Assembly: GCF_036322805.1 (NCBI RefSeq)
Contig: NZ_AP027272.1
Span: 2,046,001-2,110,000 of the forward strand
Reading direction: 5' to 3'
Source: Planctobacterium marinum
GTDB lineage: Bacteria; Pseudomonadota; Gammaproteobacteria; Enterobacterales; Alteromonadaceae
Length of the DNA: 64,000 bases
Positions 1-9,603 of this stretch are shown in pieces (the stretch's first letter is position 1; each line of letters starts with the position of its first letter). The translations under genes were made by a program, and so were the position numbers. The notes under the pieces were generated by a model that was not told the DNA's origin, did not search any database, and saw nothing but the letters and a program-made list of their open reading frames with translations.

Positions 1-78
1 GGGGAAGAGTCAGCATCTGGAGCTTTTGCACAAGCAAATGAAAAAATTATTGAACTAATTGGTCAAAGAGGTGCCTAA
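1..78 (+). CDS. C-terminal fragment of an unidentified protein
   Basis: Frame 1 is open from the window edge to a TAA at 76-78 and gives 25 residues ending LIGQRGA. The fragment is acidic then amphipathic, which fits the end of a helical protein, but it is too short to assign a family. A rho-independent terminator lies about 90 bases downstream on the same strand, which supports this being the true end of a rightward transcription unit. Confidence 0.5.
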   Translation, partial: GEESASGAFAQANEKIIELIGQRGA

Positions 79-165
79 ATTATTGCAGTTAGCAAAGCTG
101 ACGTTGTTATCTCCCCGATAGCAGCTCCGTTAGCTAAAGTGTGTTCCAAGTTGAGTGTGCTTATT

Positions 166-195
166 GCCCCGTTTTGTATAACGGGGCTTTTTTTT
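166..195 (+). terminator. Rho-independent terminator of the upstream rightward gene
   Basis: An 8-bp perfect stem (GCCCCGTT with AACGGGGC), a 6-base loop and a run of eight T. It lies between the fragment ending at 78 and the convergent glutathione peroxidase gene. Confidence 0.85.
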
Positions 196-209
196 GCTCG
201 TAAATTAGT

Positions 210-755
210 TTACTTGGGCAAGGCGCTATTGATATCGTCAATAAATTTTTGATCTTGCGGCTTGGTATAAGAAGTGTAGCTAGTGATGTTTTTGCCATCG
301 CTGTCTATCAGATACTTATAAAAGTTCCATTTTGGTGCAGTACCAGTGGCTTTGGCTAGTTGACGAAATAGGGGATCAGCATCGTCACCTCTAACATGCA
401 GCGGTTCAAACATTGGAAATTTAACACCATAGGTTAACTCACACAGTTCTGCTGTTTTAGCTTCGTCTTCATCTTCTTGATTGAAATCATGGCTAGGGAA
501 ACCCAGCACCACTAATCCTTTGTCTTTGTATTCAGAGTACAGGGCTTCCAAACCCTCAAATTGTGGGGTAAAGCCACAATAGCTAGCGGTATTAACGATG
601 AGTACAGCTTTGTTGCCAAATTCAGCACACAAGTTGACAGTTTCCTGGCTATTCAATTTGCGCTTTAAGTGCTTAAGCGGAGCAGCGCAATCAGAGGCCT
701 GCACCGGACCGACTGAAAGAACGGAAAATAAAATAAGACTGAGGATTTTTTTCAT
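210..755 (-). CDS. Secreted glutathione peroxidase family protein
   Basis: 181 aa. Thiol peroxidases of this family reduce hydrogen peroxide and organic hydroperoxides using glutathione or thioredoxin. Residues 1-20 form a signal peptide (MKKILSLILFSVLSVGPVQA), so the enzyme should act in the periplasm. The peroxidatic cysteine is C60 in NTASYCGFTPQ, followed by FEGLEALY, the FPSHDFNQE segment that replaces the usual FPCNQF, and a WNFYKYLID segment holding the conserved Trp-Asn pair. The active residue is Cys, not selenocysteine. Length is usual for the family plus a leader. The gene stands alone and converges on the terminator at 166-195. The ATG is chosen because the signal peptide begins exactly there. 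Family is certain; the electron donor is not known. Confidence 0.93.
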   Translation of the reverse strand: MKKILSLILFSVLSVGPVQASDCAAPLKHLKRKLNSQETVNLCAEFGNKAVLIVNTASYCGFTPQFEGLEALYSEYKDKGLVVLGFPSHDFNQEDEDEAKTAELCELTYGVKFPMFEPLHVRGDDADPLFRQLAKATGTAPKWNFYKYLIDSDGKNITSYTSYTKPQDQKFIDDINSALPK

Positions 756-913
756 TGGTGAGATCTCTTTGTTTTGTTTAGCAATGGTACTTCATTTATC
801 CAACGTCGGATCAATTGTTAGATTATTTGTGATTATCGTAAGACCGTTTGCAACTAAGTTAGATTGCAGCTTTAATTAGCTGCGATAAAAAATCAATAAA
901 CGACGGAATATTT

Positions 914-3412
914 ATGTTCTCCAGGAAATTTAAATTAACACTTTTATCAGCCACTGCTGTGTTAGTAACAGCCTGCGGTGCCACGGCTGACAGTACTGTT
1001 TCGGCCTCTGCCTTGGCGATGCAGCCTACCGCTGTGCCACCTGTTATTGCGCAAATGGCGAATCAGGCAGAACCAAAAGGCATTACATTAGAAAAAATTA
1101 TGTCGGATCCTGATTGGTTAGGGCGTCAGCCGGGTAATTATTTTTGAGCTGATGATTCTCGCACTGTGTACTACAGTCGAAAGCAAGCAGGTACCCCGAT
1201 TCACGACCTTTGGTCCTTAGACACTCAAAACACTAAAGCTGGAAATGGCCAAAAAGTAGCAATACAAGATCATTATTCTACCAGCGATGGATTAGTCTAT
1301 TCAGCGGATCGGACCATCGTAGCCTGGATTGCTGACAACAGTGTTTACAGTAAAAATTTAGCAACTGCACAAGTACAGCAGCATACCCAGCACCTTGGCT
1401 CGCCATATGATCTAAAATTCAGTTCTTCAGGCGACCTGATTTATTCAGATGCGGGAGCGGTGTACCTGATATCCATGGAGAGTGGTAAAGTATCGCAACT
1501 ACTGGCCTGGCACTATGCCAATGAGCCTCAGGCACTGGAAGAGCCGGCAGATTATATTGCTGAAGAGCAAATTAAACTCATCCAATATGTGGCATCTGAG
1601 CGCGACAAGCGCAAACAGCGCTTTGAGCACAATAAAGCCGTTAAGCAGTCGAATCCCACGGTTAATCAAAACGTATTCTATTTTGATAGTAGTATGGAAC
1701 TGGTAGAAGTCAGCGTATCCCCAGACCTTAGCAAAGCTATCGTGGTTAATCGTCAATCAGGAGAGTCTCGCTCCGATGACGATATCATGCCCAACTACAT
1801 CAAAGAGAATGGTCGCATAAAAGCTGAATCCGTAAGGGCCAGAGTGGCGGATGCCGAACCGGTTGAACATCAAGTCTGGTTCTTGGATCTCAACACTCAG
1901 GAAAAACACAAGCTGGGATATGACGCCCTTGATGGTTTTGATGAGGATGTATTGGCTAGTGTTAAGGCAGAAAATGCTGCCCGTAAAGGTGAAGAATACA
2001 AGAGTGAAAAGGCGCCCAGAGCCATTGGTTTAATGGTGGACTGGTACTGGGACCAAAGTGCCATTCAATGGAATGCTGAAGGAACAAACGTGGCTATCAT
2101 GCTGGAGGCATGGGACAACAAAGACCGTTGGATCGCAACAGTGGACTGGCAGGACAAGGTATTGCAACAGCAACATCGATTGCATGATAACGCCTGGATA
2201 AACTACAAATTTAATAGCTTTGGCTGGTTGAATAACAGCGATTCTCTGTTTTATCTGTCTGAGGAAACGGGGTTCGCGAACTTATTCACAAAGCCGCTCA
2301 ACGGTAAAGCGAACAACCTTACGCCGGGTAGTTACGAAGTGGACGAGCTCACGCTTACCCGAGACGATAACTATATTTACTTTCAGGCCAATAAAAAGCA
2401 TCCTGGCATCTATGAGATTTATCGAGTGGCACTGTCTACAGGCGAGATCGAAAGTTTAACCGACCTCAATGGCCAAACCTATTATGCGCTGAGCCCGGAT
2501 GAAAAATCCTTGTTATTGCATCATTCTAAATTAACCCAACCGCCAGAGTTGTATTTACAATCTGCTCAGCCTCAAGCTGCTGTAACGCGTTTGACTCATA
2601 CTGTAAGTGATGAATTTCTCGCTTACGATTGGGTGGCCCCACAAATTGTGCCTGTTGCATCAGATCACGTTGAGAGCCCGATATATTCGCGTATTTACAT
2701 GCCTAAACGTCTGAATTCAGAAAAGCAATATCCGGCGGTAATCTTCAATCATGGAGCGGGTTATTTACAGAATTCCCATTTAGGTTGGTCGGGCTATTTC
2801 CGAGAGTTTATGTTCCACAGTTTCCTTGTACAACAAGGATACATAGTGATGGATATGGATTACCGCGCTTCAATGGGCTATGGCCGAGATTGGCGCACGG
2901 CCATCTATCGCCAAATGGGCACACCTGAAATTCAGGACTTGCAAGATGGCGTTGACTGGTTGGTGGAAAATGCTCGAGTGGATAGAGAAAAAGTGGGGAC
3001 CTATGGTGGCTCTTACGGTGGCTTTATGACATTTATGGCGTTATTTACTCAGCCTGATTTGTTCCAGGCCGGTGCTGCGCTGCGTCCGGTAACCGATTGG
3101 GCTCATTACAATACGCCGTATACATCGAATATCCTGAACATTCCCGATGTCGATCCCATCGCCTTTGAGCGCAGCTCACCTATTTACTTTGCGGAAGGCT
3201 TGAATAAACCACTGTTGATCAATGCTCCGATGGTGGATGACAATGTCTTTTTTGTTGATGTGGTACGTTTGGTGCAACGTCTGATTGAGTTGAAAAAGGA
3301 AGATTTTGAAACGGCTATTTATCCGGTGGAACCCCATGGTTTCAGAGAGCCAACTTCCTGGCTGGATGAGTACCGACGCATTTACAAACTCATGGAAACC
3401 CATGTGAAATAG
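914..3412 (+). pseudogene. S9-family prolyl oligopeptidase lipoprotein, interrupted by an in-frame TGA
   Basis: Two ORFs (914-1147 and an open frame through 3412) lie in the same frame, separated only by TGA at 1145-1147. Read through, the protein is about 832 aa. It has a lipoprotein signal with lipobox VTAC (C21), a conserved S9 start (DPDWLGRQPGN), a beta-propeller region, and a C-terminal alpha/beta hydrolase with GGSYGGF (nucleophile Ser), VDDNVFF (Asp region) and EPHGF (His). In relatives a Trp sits at the TGA position (YW before the ADDSRTVYY-like strand), so TGG to TGA is the simplest explanation. No frame decay is seen over the following 748 codons. The downstream part could only start at GTG 1166, which would remove the export signal. 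It may be a recent nonsense mutation, a sequencing error or a readthrough site. Expected role: exported peptidase that cleaves short peptides, often after Pro. Confidence 0.85.
1145..1147 (+). other. Premature TGA replacing a Trp codon in the S9 peptidase
   Basis: TGA follows AAT TAT TTT and precedes GCT GAT GAT in the continuous S9 reading frame. One G-to-A change from TGG explains it. No reading-frame shift is needed. Confidence 0.85.
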
Positions 3413-3433
3413 AGCGCAAAATAGTTTAGAAAC

Positions 3434-4039
3434 TCAGGCACCTTCGGGTGCCTGTTTTATTTTTGCTAAAGGTTTAAATATGAAAGCACACAGCGTTCCG
3501 GCAATAGCACCAAACAAATGGGCATCAAAGGCGACGTTGGCCTCTATCAGCATGGCGGTATGTGCATCTCCTCCGGCGATTTGTTCATGTGTGATCTTTG
3601 CGATTATCGCGATGAGTAATAGCCAGCCCGTTGGATCTTTGTATTTGATATCCTGGAGCACTCCCCATACGAATAATCCGTGAATGACACCGGATAACCC
3701 CACATAAAGGGCAATATCTGAGAACAACAACATGGTTACAGAAATTGTGACTGCAATGCTGATGAACAAACCCAGTAACATGGCAGGTCGATAGTATTCA
3801 CCGTGCAATGCCCACAGCAGAAACAGACCACCAACATTAAGGCACAAATGGTAAAAATTGGTATGTAATAGATGGCCGGAAATCGCTCTCCAATATTCAC
3901 CAGCGGTAATCATCAGGCTATTGTAATTCAGTAAATGATGTACCGACTCATCTATGATGAATAAGACGGTGGCACAGATACCGATTTGCAAGAACATGAA
4001 CCAATGTTCCATTTGCACGGGTAACTGAAATCTGGACAT
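3434..4039 (-). CDS. rrtA: Rhombosortase-type rhomboid intramembrane serine protease
   Basis: 201 aa with about six hydrophobic segments. The rhomboid signature is visible: GEYWRAISGHLLHTNFYHLCLNVGG in loop/TM2, the catalytic Ser in YVGLSGVIHGLF, and the catalytic His in AHLFGAIAGT near the end. This short form with a G-L-S-G-x-x-H-G motif matches rhombosortases, which cleave proteins bearing a GlyGly-CTERM tail during export in gammaproteobacteria. No GlyGly-CTERM substrate is apparent among the complete genes of the window, so targets must lie elsewhere. The 3' end overlaps the terminator of the convergent S9 gene. Rhomboid assignment is firm; the rhombosortase subtype rests on the motifs and size. 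Confidence 0.83.
   Translation of the reverse strand: MSRFQLPVQMEHWFMFLQIGICATVLFIIDESVHHLLNYNSLMITAGEYWRAISGHLLHTNFYHLCLNVGGLFLLWALHGEYYRPAMLLGLFISIAVTISVTMLLFSDIALYVGLSGVIHGLFVWGVLQDIKYKDPTGWLLLIAIIAKITHEQIAGGDAHTAMLIEANVAFDAHLFGAIAGTLCAFIFKPLAKIKQAPEGA
3435..3464 (+). terminator. Terminator of the S9 peptidase gene
   Basis: An 8-bp stem (CAGGCACC with GGTGCCTG) closes a TTCG tetraloop and is followed by TTTTATTTTT. The stem overlaps the last codons of the convergent rhombosortase gene, so the final coding bases there also serve as terminator. Confidence 0.88.
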
Positions 4040-4139
4040 AAAATCGATTTTATCTCGGTAGCAATTGCATCACAGTGTTGCAGGGGTTATGTTGGCATAC
4101 TCTAATTTAAACTTCAGTTTAACAGAATAACGGATCCCT

Positions 4140-4904
4140 ATGTCACTGATTTTGATAGAAATACAACAGCACTGCTTGGTGCTTACCTTGAATCGTCCAG
4201 AAAAACGCAACGCCCTGAGCTCTGAGATGTATCAACAACTGGCCGATGCATTGAACGCCAATCGAGATAACGAACAGATCAAATCGGTACTGATTACCGG
4301 CGCTGGAGAGCATTTTACCGCGGGCAACGACTTGAGCCAATTTGCTAAAGTGCAAGGAAAAGATGAGTTGGCATCTACTTTGGCCTTTATGCAGGCATTA
4401 TCCTCGTTTCCCATGCCAGTGATAGCGCAAGTACGAGGTATGGCGGTGGGGATAGGCACCACCATGCTTTTGCACTGCGACTTCGTTTACTGTGATAACA
4501 CGGCGACCTTTTCACTGCCGTTTATTAATCTGGCATTAGTGCCGGAGTATGCATCGAGTTTACTATTGCCCGAATTGGTAGGGCACCGAAAAGCGTCAGA
4601 ATGGTTGATGCTGGGCGAGTCATTTGATGCCGCGGAGGCGGAAAAGCACGGCTTGGTCAATAAAGTCGCAGCGGCACCGGATCTTCAAAGCACCTGTGCC
4701 AAAGTGGTTGCTGGCTTGGCCAAAAAACCAGCAATGGCGCTAAAGCAGACTAAAGCATTAATGAAATCTTCGACAGATAAAGTAAACTTGCACATAGATA
4801 CTGAAATAGACGTTTTTGTTGAGCAGCTTAAGTCTGAAGCGGCAAAAGAGGCTTTTTCGGCTTTCCTGGACAAGCGCAAGCCAGATCCTACGAAGTACCG
4901 ATAG
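4140..4904 (+). CDS. Enoyl-CoA hydratase/isomerase (crotonase) family protein
   Basis: 254 aa, a complete crotonase fold. Visible landmarks are LNRPEKRNALS near the N terminus, the oxyanion-hole segment AGNDLSQF (59-68), and GMAVGIGTTMLLHCD (100-114). In classical hydratases the position of T107/T108 carries a catalytic Glu, and a second Glu follows a QPE motif; both are absent. Instead a Glu occurs in VPEYASS (E136), the arrangement seen in delta3,delta2-enoyl-CoA isomerases and related enzymes. Isomerase-like activity in fatty acid or similar acyl-CoA breakdown is therefore more likely than hydration, but this is inference. The gene is monocistronic in appearance, 80 bases before ggt. ATG at 4140 begins a normal family N terminus. 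Confidence 0.88.
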   Translation: MSLILIEIQQHCLVLTLNRPEKRNALSSEMYQQLADALNANRDNEQIKSVLITGAGEHFTAGNDLSQFAKVQGKDELASTLAFMQALSSFPMPVIAQVRGMAVGIGTTMLLHCDFVYCDNTATFSLPFINLALVPEYASSLLLPELVGHRKASEWLMLGESFDAAEAEKHGLVNKVAAAPDLQSTCAKVVAGLAKKPAMALKQTKALMKSSTDKVNLHIDTEIDVFVEQLKSEAAKEAFSAFLDKRKPDPTKYR

Positions 4905-4984
4905 CTTTATAAGGGCCTTTATCACACGATTGAGTTGTACAGATTGGTGTAAAATTATCACCTGCAAAAAGAGGATTTGTTGAT

Positions 4985-6736
4985 TTGTTGAAAACCATCC
5001 TACCTGTTTTATTGTTGATTGTTGCCAACCAGGTAGCTTTTGCACAATCCAATAAAAAGCCGAGAGAAGACGGCGAGCCTGAAGCGGCCACAGGTTACAA
5101 AGCCAAAGCCGCGGTTTCAGGCGAAAAGTATATGGTAGTGGCTGCACACCCTTATGCGTCCTGGGTAGGTAAAAAAATCATCAATGAAGGCGGTAGTGCC
5201 ATCGATGCGGCTATCGCAATCCAAGCTATGCTGACTCTGGTGGAGCCACAATCTTCTGGCATAGGAGGCGGCGCCTTTATCCTCTATTGGGACAACAAAA
5301 ATAAACAACTTCATACCTTTGATGGTCGGGAAACTGCGCCTTCGGCCATTAGCCCGATTGAGTTTATGCGCGGCAATAAACCTATGCCCTGGAAAGAAGC
5401 CGTCGTCGGCGGTAGTTCGGTTGGCGTGCCCGGTGTGTTAAGAGCCCTGGAATTAGCGCACAGTGAATTTGGTGTATTGGACTGGCAACGGCTTTTCTTA
5501 GATGCCGCAGCCATTGCTGAAGAGGGGTTTCAGGTTACTCCTCGCCTGGAAAAGTTGGTGGGGCTGGATATCCATCCGGGACTTAAAAAATTCACCAATA
5601 CCAATATTTATTTTTACCCGGGTGGTAAGCCGATAAAAGCTGGCTTTAAGCGCAAAAATGCCAAACTTGCTCGCACCTTTCACGGTATTGCGCTGGAAGG
5701 TGCAGATTATTTTTATAAAGGAGAACTGGCAAGTCGCATCGCTAAAACAGTGCAAAATTCTTCTATCAGGCCTGGTAAGCTTAGCGCTAAAGATATCGCC
5801 GATTATGAAGCGGTAAAACGGGATCCGATTTGTGGTTTGTACAAGCGGTTTAAAATATGCGGCATGGCACCACCGGCTTCGGGTGGCATTTCGGTATTGC
5901 AGATTTTAAAAATGTTGGAAGGGTTTGAGATGCAAAATTATTCCCCCAACAGTGTCGAAGCGATTCATTTGTTTACGCAGGCTTCGAAACTGGCGTTTGC
6001 CGACAGGAATACCTACATTGCTGATATCGATTTTACCCGTTTACCCGTCGCTGCTTTGATTAATCAAAGTTATCTTTCTCGTCGTGCAGAGCAGATATCG
6101 CTGAACAGTAACATACGTTACGCACGGCCAGGCCCTGCTTACTCTGAAGCTTTTTTACAAAATGACGGTGCCTATGAGCTGCCTAATACCAGCCATATTT
6201 CCATCGTAGATAAACAAGGCAACGCGGTCTCCATGACCACCAGTATTGAATATGCCTTCGGTTCGGGGTTAATGGTAGAAGGCTTTCTTTTGAATAATCA
6301 GATGACGGATTTCAGCTTTAAACCTTCTAAAGGGGTAACCAGAGTCTTGAACCGGGTTGAGCCTGGCAAACGTCCCAGAAGCTCCATGTCGCCAACAATG
6401 GTATTTGATGAGAATGATAACCTGGTATTAGTTATTGGTTCTCCAGGCGGCAGTCGTATCATCAATTATGTGGCTCATACCATTATGGCGGTGTTGGATT
6501 GGGAACTGGATGTTCAACAGGCGATTAGCTTGCCTAGATTTACCAATCGCAATGATTATACCGCGCTTGAAAAGGGTACTGCACTTGAAAAGTTGGCTGA
6601 AGAGCTCAAAGAGAAAGGCCATCAAAAACTTAAAGTCATCGATTTAAATAGTGGTTTACACGGCATTCAGATAAAAAACGGACGACTGATAGGTGGGGCT
6701 GACCCAAGAAGGGAAGGCATTGCTGTAGGGCAATAG
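4985..6736 (+). CDS. ggt: Gamma-glutamyltransferase
   Basis: 583 aa. GGT transfers or hydrolyses the gamma-glutamyl group of glutathione in the periplasm and matures by self-cleavage into two subunits. A signal peptide (LLIVANQVAFAQ) is followed by the large-subunit landmarks YASWVGKKIINEGGSAIDAAIA and SSGIGGGAFILYW. The nucleophile is T402 in LPNTSHISIVD, which begins the small subunit, and GSPGGSRI lies further on. The start is TTG at 4985: GAGGA at 4971-4975 sits nine bases upstream and no in-frame ATG precedes the signal peptide. Length is typical. It is followed closely by the DUF4177 gene. Activity and family are secure. Confidence 0.94.
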   Translation: MLKTILPVLLLIVANQVAFAQSNKKPREDGEPEAATGYKAKAAVSGEKYMVVAAHPYASWVGKKIINEGGSAIDAAIAIQAMLTLVEPQSSGIGGGAFILYWDNKNKQLHTFDGRETAPSAISPIEFMRGNKPMPWKEAVVGGSSVGVPGVLRALELAHSEFGVLDWQRLFLDAAAIAEEGFQVTPRLEKLVGLDIHPGLKKFTNTNIYFYPGGKPIKAGFKRKNAKLARTFHGIALEGADYFYKGELASRIAKTVQNSSIRPGKLSAKDIADYEAVKRDPICGLYKRFKICGMAPPASGGISVLQILKMLEGFEMQNYSPNSVEAIHLFTQASKLAFADRNTYIADIDFTRLPVAALINQSYLSRRAEQISLNSNIRYARPGPAYSEAFLQNDGAYELPNTSHISIVDKQGNAVSMTTSIEYAFGSGLMVEGFLLNNQMTDFSFKPSKGVTRVLNRVEPGKRPRSSMSPTMVFDENDNLVLVIGSPGGSRIINYVAHTIMAVLDWELDVQQAISLPRFTNRNDYTALEKGTALEKLAEELKEKGHQKLKVIDLNSGLHGIQIKNGRLIGGADPRREGIAVGQ

Positions 6737-6771
6737 TGCAAACGCAGTACAATTCTTAACAAGGAGATTTT

Positions 6772-6972
6772 ATGTGGGAATACAAAATCATCGACTCTAA
6801 CAGTGTTGAAAAAGCTGGTTTCCTCAAAGGACGGACATTGGAAGCGGTAGAGGCTTACTTAAATGAATTGGGACAGGATGGCTGGGAGATTATTGATCTG
6901 GATTTTAATATGGATCCTACTTTACCTGGTGGTCCAACTCATTTCCTTGGCGTGGCAAAACGCAAAAAGTAA
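6772..6972 (+). CDS. DUF4177 domain protein
   Basis: 66 aa, a small protein with the DUF4177 pattern: an opening WEYKII strand, an amphipathic helix (EAVEAYLNELGQDGWEIIDLD) and a final strand with LGVAKRK. Its function is unknown across the family. AAGGAG lies seven bases before ATG. It begins 35 bases after ggt on the same strand and may share its message. Confidence 0.85.
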   Translation: MWEYKIIDSNSVEKAGFLKGRTLEAVEAYLNELGQDGWEIIDLDFNMDPTLPGGPTHFLGVAKRKK

Positions 6973-7092
6973 GACGTCACGGCACAACAACTGTAAAAGT
7001 GTTTTGTTCAACGTATTCAGCAGGATAAGCATGAGCGTGGCAATGCGCTTTTACCCATAACGCAATTATGGGAAATACATTGGCACCCATCA

Positions 7093-7530
7093 CTAGCCAA
7101 ATTTATCCGCTAAAATGGCTTCTACTACCCATTTGCCATCCTCCTTGATCATCTGAACCGTGCGCAACTCATCAACGACATTGCCTTGATAGTTTCCAGT
7201 GAAAAAGACCGAAACTTTTTGACGGGTGGCGAACTCAGAGCGGCCCACTGAATCTCCGGCATCGATTTCCATAATCACTTCGCCGTCATAGCGCAAATTA
7301 ATCAGATGTCGTGCCACATTGGTGGAGGTGTGATAAGACTTCATCAGACGCTGCATTCGTGGAGATGCGTGTTTTAGTGCGGTTTGAAAATCGTTGCGAT
7401 TGTAAATGCTGTCAAAAAAGATAAGTGCCGACATGTCAGCGCTGTTATTGATCTCTGACGAGTCAAAATTGTTATCGCACGCACTTAACAAAATTACTAA
7501 AAAGGGAATGATGAGAGCCAGTTTTTTCAT
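7093..7530 (-). CDS. Small hypothetical lipoprotein
   Basis: 145 aa from the ATG at 7530. That start gives a clean lipoprotein signal (MKKLALIIPFLVILLSAC, lipobox LSAC), whereas the longer frame would put twelve extra residues before it. The mature part looks like a DUF4878/NTF2-like fold: a helix pair with LIFFDSIYNRNDFQTALKHASPRM, then strands SVFFTGNYQGNVVDELRTVQMIKEDGKWVVEAI typical of small secreted cone-shaped domains. No catalytic motif is visible. It follows cysK on the same strand but is separated from it by a terminator, so it probably has its own promoter. Confidence 0.75.
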   Translation of the reverse strand: MKKLALIIPFLVILLSACDNNFDSSEINNSADMSALIFFDSIYNRNDFQTALKHASPRMQRLMKSYHTSTNVARHLINLRYDGEVIMEIDAGDSVGRSEFATRQKVSVFFTGNYQGNVVDELRTVQMIKEDGKWVVEAILADKFG

Positions 7531-7586
7531 ACAACCTAAACACGCTGTCAGTAGTTTCAGGCTCATATAGTCTGAGTTTTTCTCCC

Positions 7587-7614
7587 AAAAGTAAAGGGAG
7601 GCTGAGCGCCTCCC
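7587..7614 (-). terminator. Terminator downstream of cysK
   Basis: A 7-bp stem, GGGAGGC with GCCTCCC, and a 5-base loop. Read on the minus strand it is followed by TTTACTTTT. It lies 23 bases after the cysK stop and before the lipoprotein start. Confidence 0.75.
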
Positions 7615-7637
7615 ATAAATTTAATATTAGAGTTGTA

Positions 7638-8603
7638 TTATTGCTCTAATTCACTTTCTGAAAACAGACCTGCAAATAGCGGACTTGAGAGATAACGCTC
7701 AGCTGAGCTTGGCATAATCACGATGATATTTTTACCTTCATTCTCCGGGCGTGCAGCAATTCGCTCTGCTGCTACCACAGCTGCACCAGATGAAATACCT
7801 GCCAGGATGCCTTCTTCCTTCATCAAACGGTGGGCCATAGCAATGGCATCGTCGTTGCTGACTTGTTCTACCTCGTCCACTAAATCAAGGTCAAGGTTGC
7901 CAGGGATGAATCCCGCACCAATACCCTGGATTTTGTGAGGTCCCGGGGTTAGTTCTTCACCTGCTTTAGCCTGAGTGATTACAGGTGAGTCAGTAGGCTC
8001 AACAGCAACAGTTGTAATTGCCTTTCCTTTAGTCTCTTTAATGTAGCGACTAACACCCGTAATTGTACCACCGGTACCCACACCTGCGATAAAGATATCA
8101 ATGTTGCCATCGGTATCTTCCCAGATTTCAGGACCTGTGGTTTTCTCGTGAATTTCAGGGTTGGCTGGGTTATCAAACTGTTGCAGCAAAACATACTTAT
8201 CTGGATCCGAGGCAACAATCTCCTGGGCCTTTGCTACTGCACCTTTCATGCCTTTGGGAGGCTCTGTTAATACTACGTTTGCACCCAAGGCTTTTAATAA
8301 TTTTCGACGTTCCAAACTCATGCTTGCAGGCATGGTTAATGTGAGTTTGTAACCTCTGGATGCGGCCACAAATGCCAGAGCAATACCCGTGTTGCCTGAG
8401 GTAGGCTCTACCAGCTCTTTGCCCTCGGTCAAAATGCCGCGTTTTTCGGCATCCCAAATCATGTTAGCGCCGATACGGCATTTAACACTGAAGCTGGGGT
8501 TTCTGGATTCCATTTTTGCGTAAACATTACCTTGGGTAACGCGATTAAGCTTAACTAGCGGTGTACCACCGATAGATTGTGAATTATCTTCAAAAAACTT
8601 CAT
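7638..8603 (-). CDS. cysK: Cysteine synthase A (O-acetylserine sulfhydrylase)
   Basis: 321 aa. This PLP enzyme makes L-cysteine from O-acetylserine and sulfide, the last step of sulfate assimilation. The start ATG at 8603 has AAGGAC upstream and gives [21 protein letters not shown], the standard family N terminus; the longer frame adds eight unsupported residues. PLP-binding Lys is K41 in [11 protein letters not shown], matching the E. coli enzyme's position closely. The substrate loop TSGNTG and the phosphate loop GVGTGGT are present. It is transcribed divergently from the MoxR/VWA pair and ends at the terminator at 7587-7614. CysK is preferred over CysM because of the [13 protein letters not shown] segment. 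Confidence 0.95.
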   Translation of the reverse strand: MKFFEDNSQSIGGTPLVKLNRVTQGNVYAKMESRNPSFSVKCRIGANMIWDAEKRGILTEGKELVEPTSGNTGIALAFVAASRGYKLTLTMPASMSLERRKLLKALGANVVLTEPPKGMKGAVAKAQEIVASDPDKYVLLQQFDNPANPEIHEKTTGPEIWEDTDGNIDIFIAGVGTGGTITGVSRYIKETKGKAITTVAVEPTDSPVITQAKAGEELTPGPHKIQGIGAGFIPGNLDLDLVDEVEQVSNDDAIAMAHRLMKEEGILAGISSGAAVVAAERIAARPENEGKNIIVIMPSSAERYLSSPLFAGLFSESELEQ

Positions 8604-8766
8604 AATATGTCCTTGAAATACTGGCATTTATAATTTTCAGGTGAACAGGGCATAATAACGCCTGAACACGATTAGCATTAGATTAGGCCGATTTGCTTAA
8701 AACGAAAGTGTATTTTGCTATAACTTATTGTTAAATTTTTTGAAATTAAAATTCTTTGGAGAAAAG

Positions 8767-9603
8767 ATGTCCTTTCAGGGTTCAGAAAACTACCTTGCTA
8801 CAAAAGACTTGCAAATGGCTGTGAATGCGGCCATCACGCTGGAAAAGCCACTTCTAATCAAAGGTGAGCCCGGAACCGGGAAAACCGTATTAGCTCAAGA
8901 ATTGGCTGATAGCCTGAATGTCCCTTTGCTGCAATGGCACATTAAGTCCACTACCAAAGCACAGCAAGGCTTGTATGAATATGATGCGGTTTCTCGCTTA
9001 AGAGACTCGCAACTGGGTGATGACAAAGTGCACAACGTTGCCAATTACATTGTAAAAGGCAAGTTATGGCAGGCGTTTGAAAGTGAACAAAGAGCGGTAT
9101 TGCTAATTGATGAAATAGACAAAGCTGATATCGAGTTTCCCAATGATTTGCTGCAGGAACTGGATAAGATGGAGTTTCACGTTTATGAAACTCAGCAAAC
9201 CATAAAAGCAGTACAACGTCCCATTGTGATTATCACCTCAAATAATGAAAAGGAATTACCAGATGCGTTTTTGCGCCGTTGTTTCTTTCACTACATTAGT
9301 TTTCCATCCGAGGACGAAATGCGTCAGATCGTGCAATTGCACTATCCTGATTTGAAAAAATCATTGCTAAATCGCGCTTTAGAGTCGTTTTTTAACTTGC
9401 GAGATATCCCCGGTTTGAAGAAAAAACCGTCAACATCAGAACTGTTAGACTGGTTAAAGCTGTTAGTGGCGGAAGATATCTCAGAAGATGTCTTGCATGA
9501 CAACAACACTAAAAAAGCCATACCACCGCTTTATGGCGCATTACTAAAGAACGAACAAGATATTCACTTGTTTGAAAAGCTGGCATTTATGGCTCGCCGC
9601 TAA
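8767..9603 (+). CDS. MoxR-family AAA+ ATPase
   Basis: 278 aa. MoxR ATPases act as chaperone-like remodelling machines, usually with a VWA-domain partner. The sequence shows Walker A GEPGTGKT, Walker B LLIDEIDKAD, sensor 1 ITSNNEKELPDAFLRRC with the arginine finger region, and a C-terminal lid. The ATG at 8767 is chosen over the upstream TTG-led extension because GGAG lies five bases before it and the family begins at this point. Its TAA overlaps the next start as TAATG, so translation of the pair is coupled. The client is unknown; related pairs support cofactor insertion or envelope stress tolerance. Confidence 0.9.
   Translation: MSFQGSENYLATKDLQMAVNAAITLEKPLLIKGEPGTGKTVLAQELADSLNVPLLQWHIKSTTKAQQGLYEYDAVSRLRDSQLGDDKVHNVANYIVKGKLWQAFESEQRAVLLIDEIDKADIEFPNDLLQELDKMEFHVYETQQTIKAVQRPIVIITSNNEKELPDAFLRRCFFHYISFPSEDEMRQIVQLHYPDLKKSLLNRALESFFNLRDIPGLKKKPSTSELLDWLKLLVAEDISEDVLHDNNTKKAIPPLYGALLKNEQDIHLFEKLAFMARR

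Noticed and set aside
598..879. 93-aa plus-strand ORF
   Set aside because: Antisense to the start of the glutathione peroxidase gene, no ribosome binding site and no recognisable protein.
1145..1147. TGA as a selenocysteine codon
   Set aside because: Relatives have Trp at this position, it lies outside the catalytic residues, and no selenocysteine insertion hairpin is evident directly downstream.
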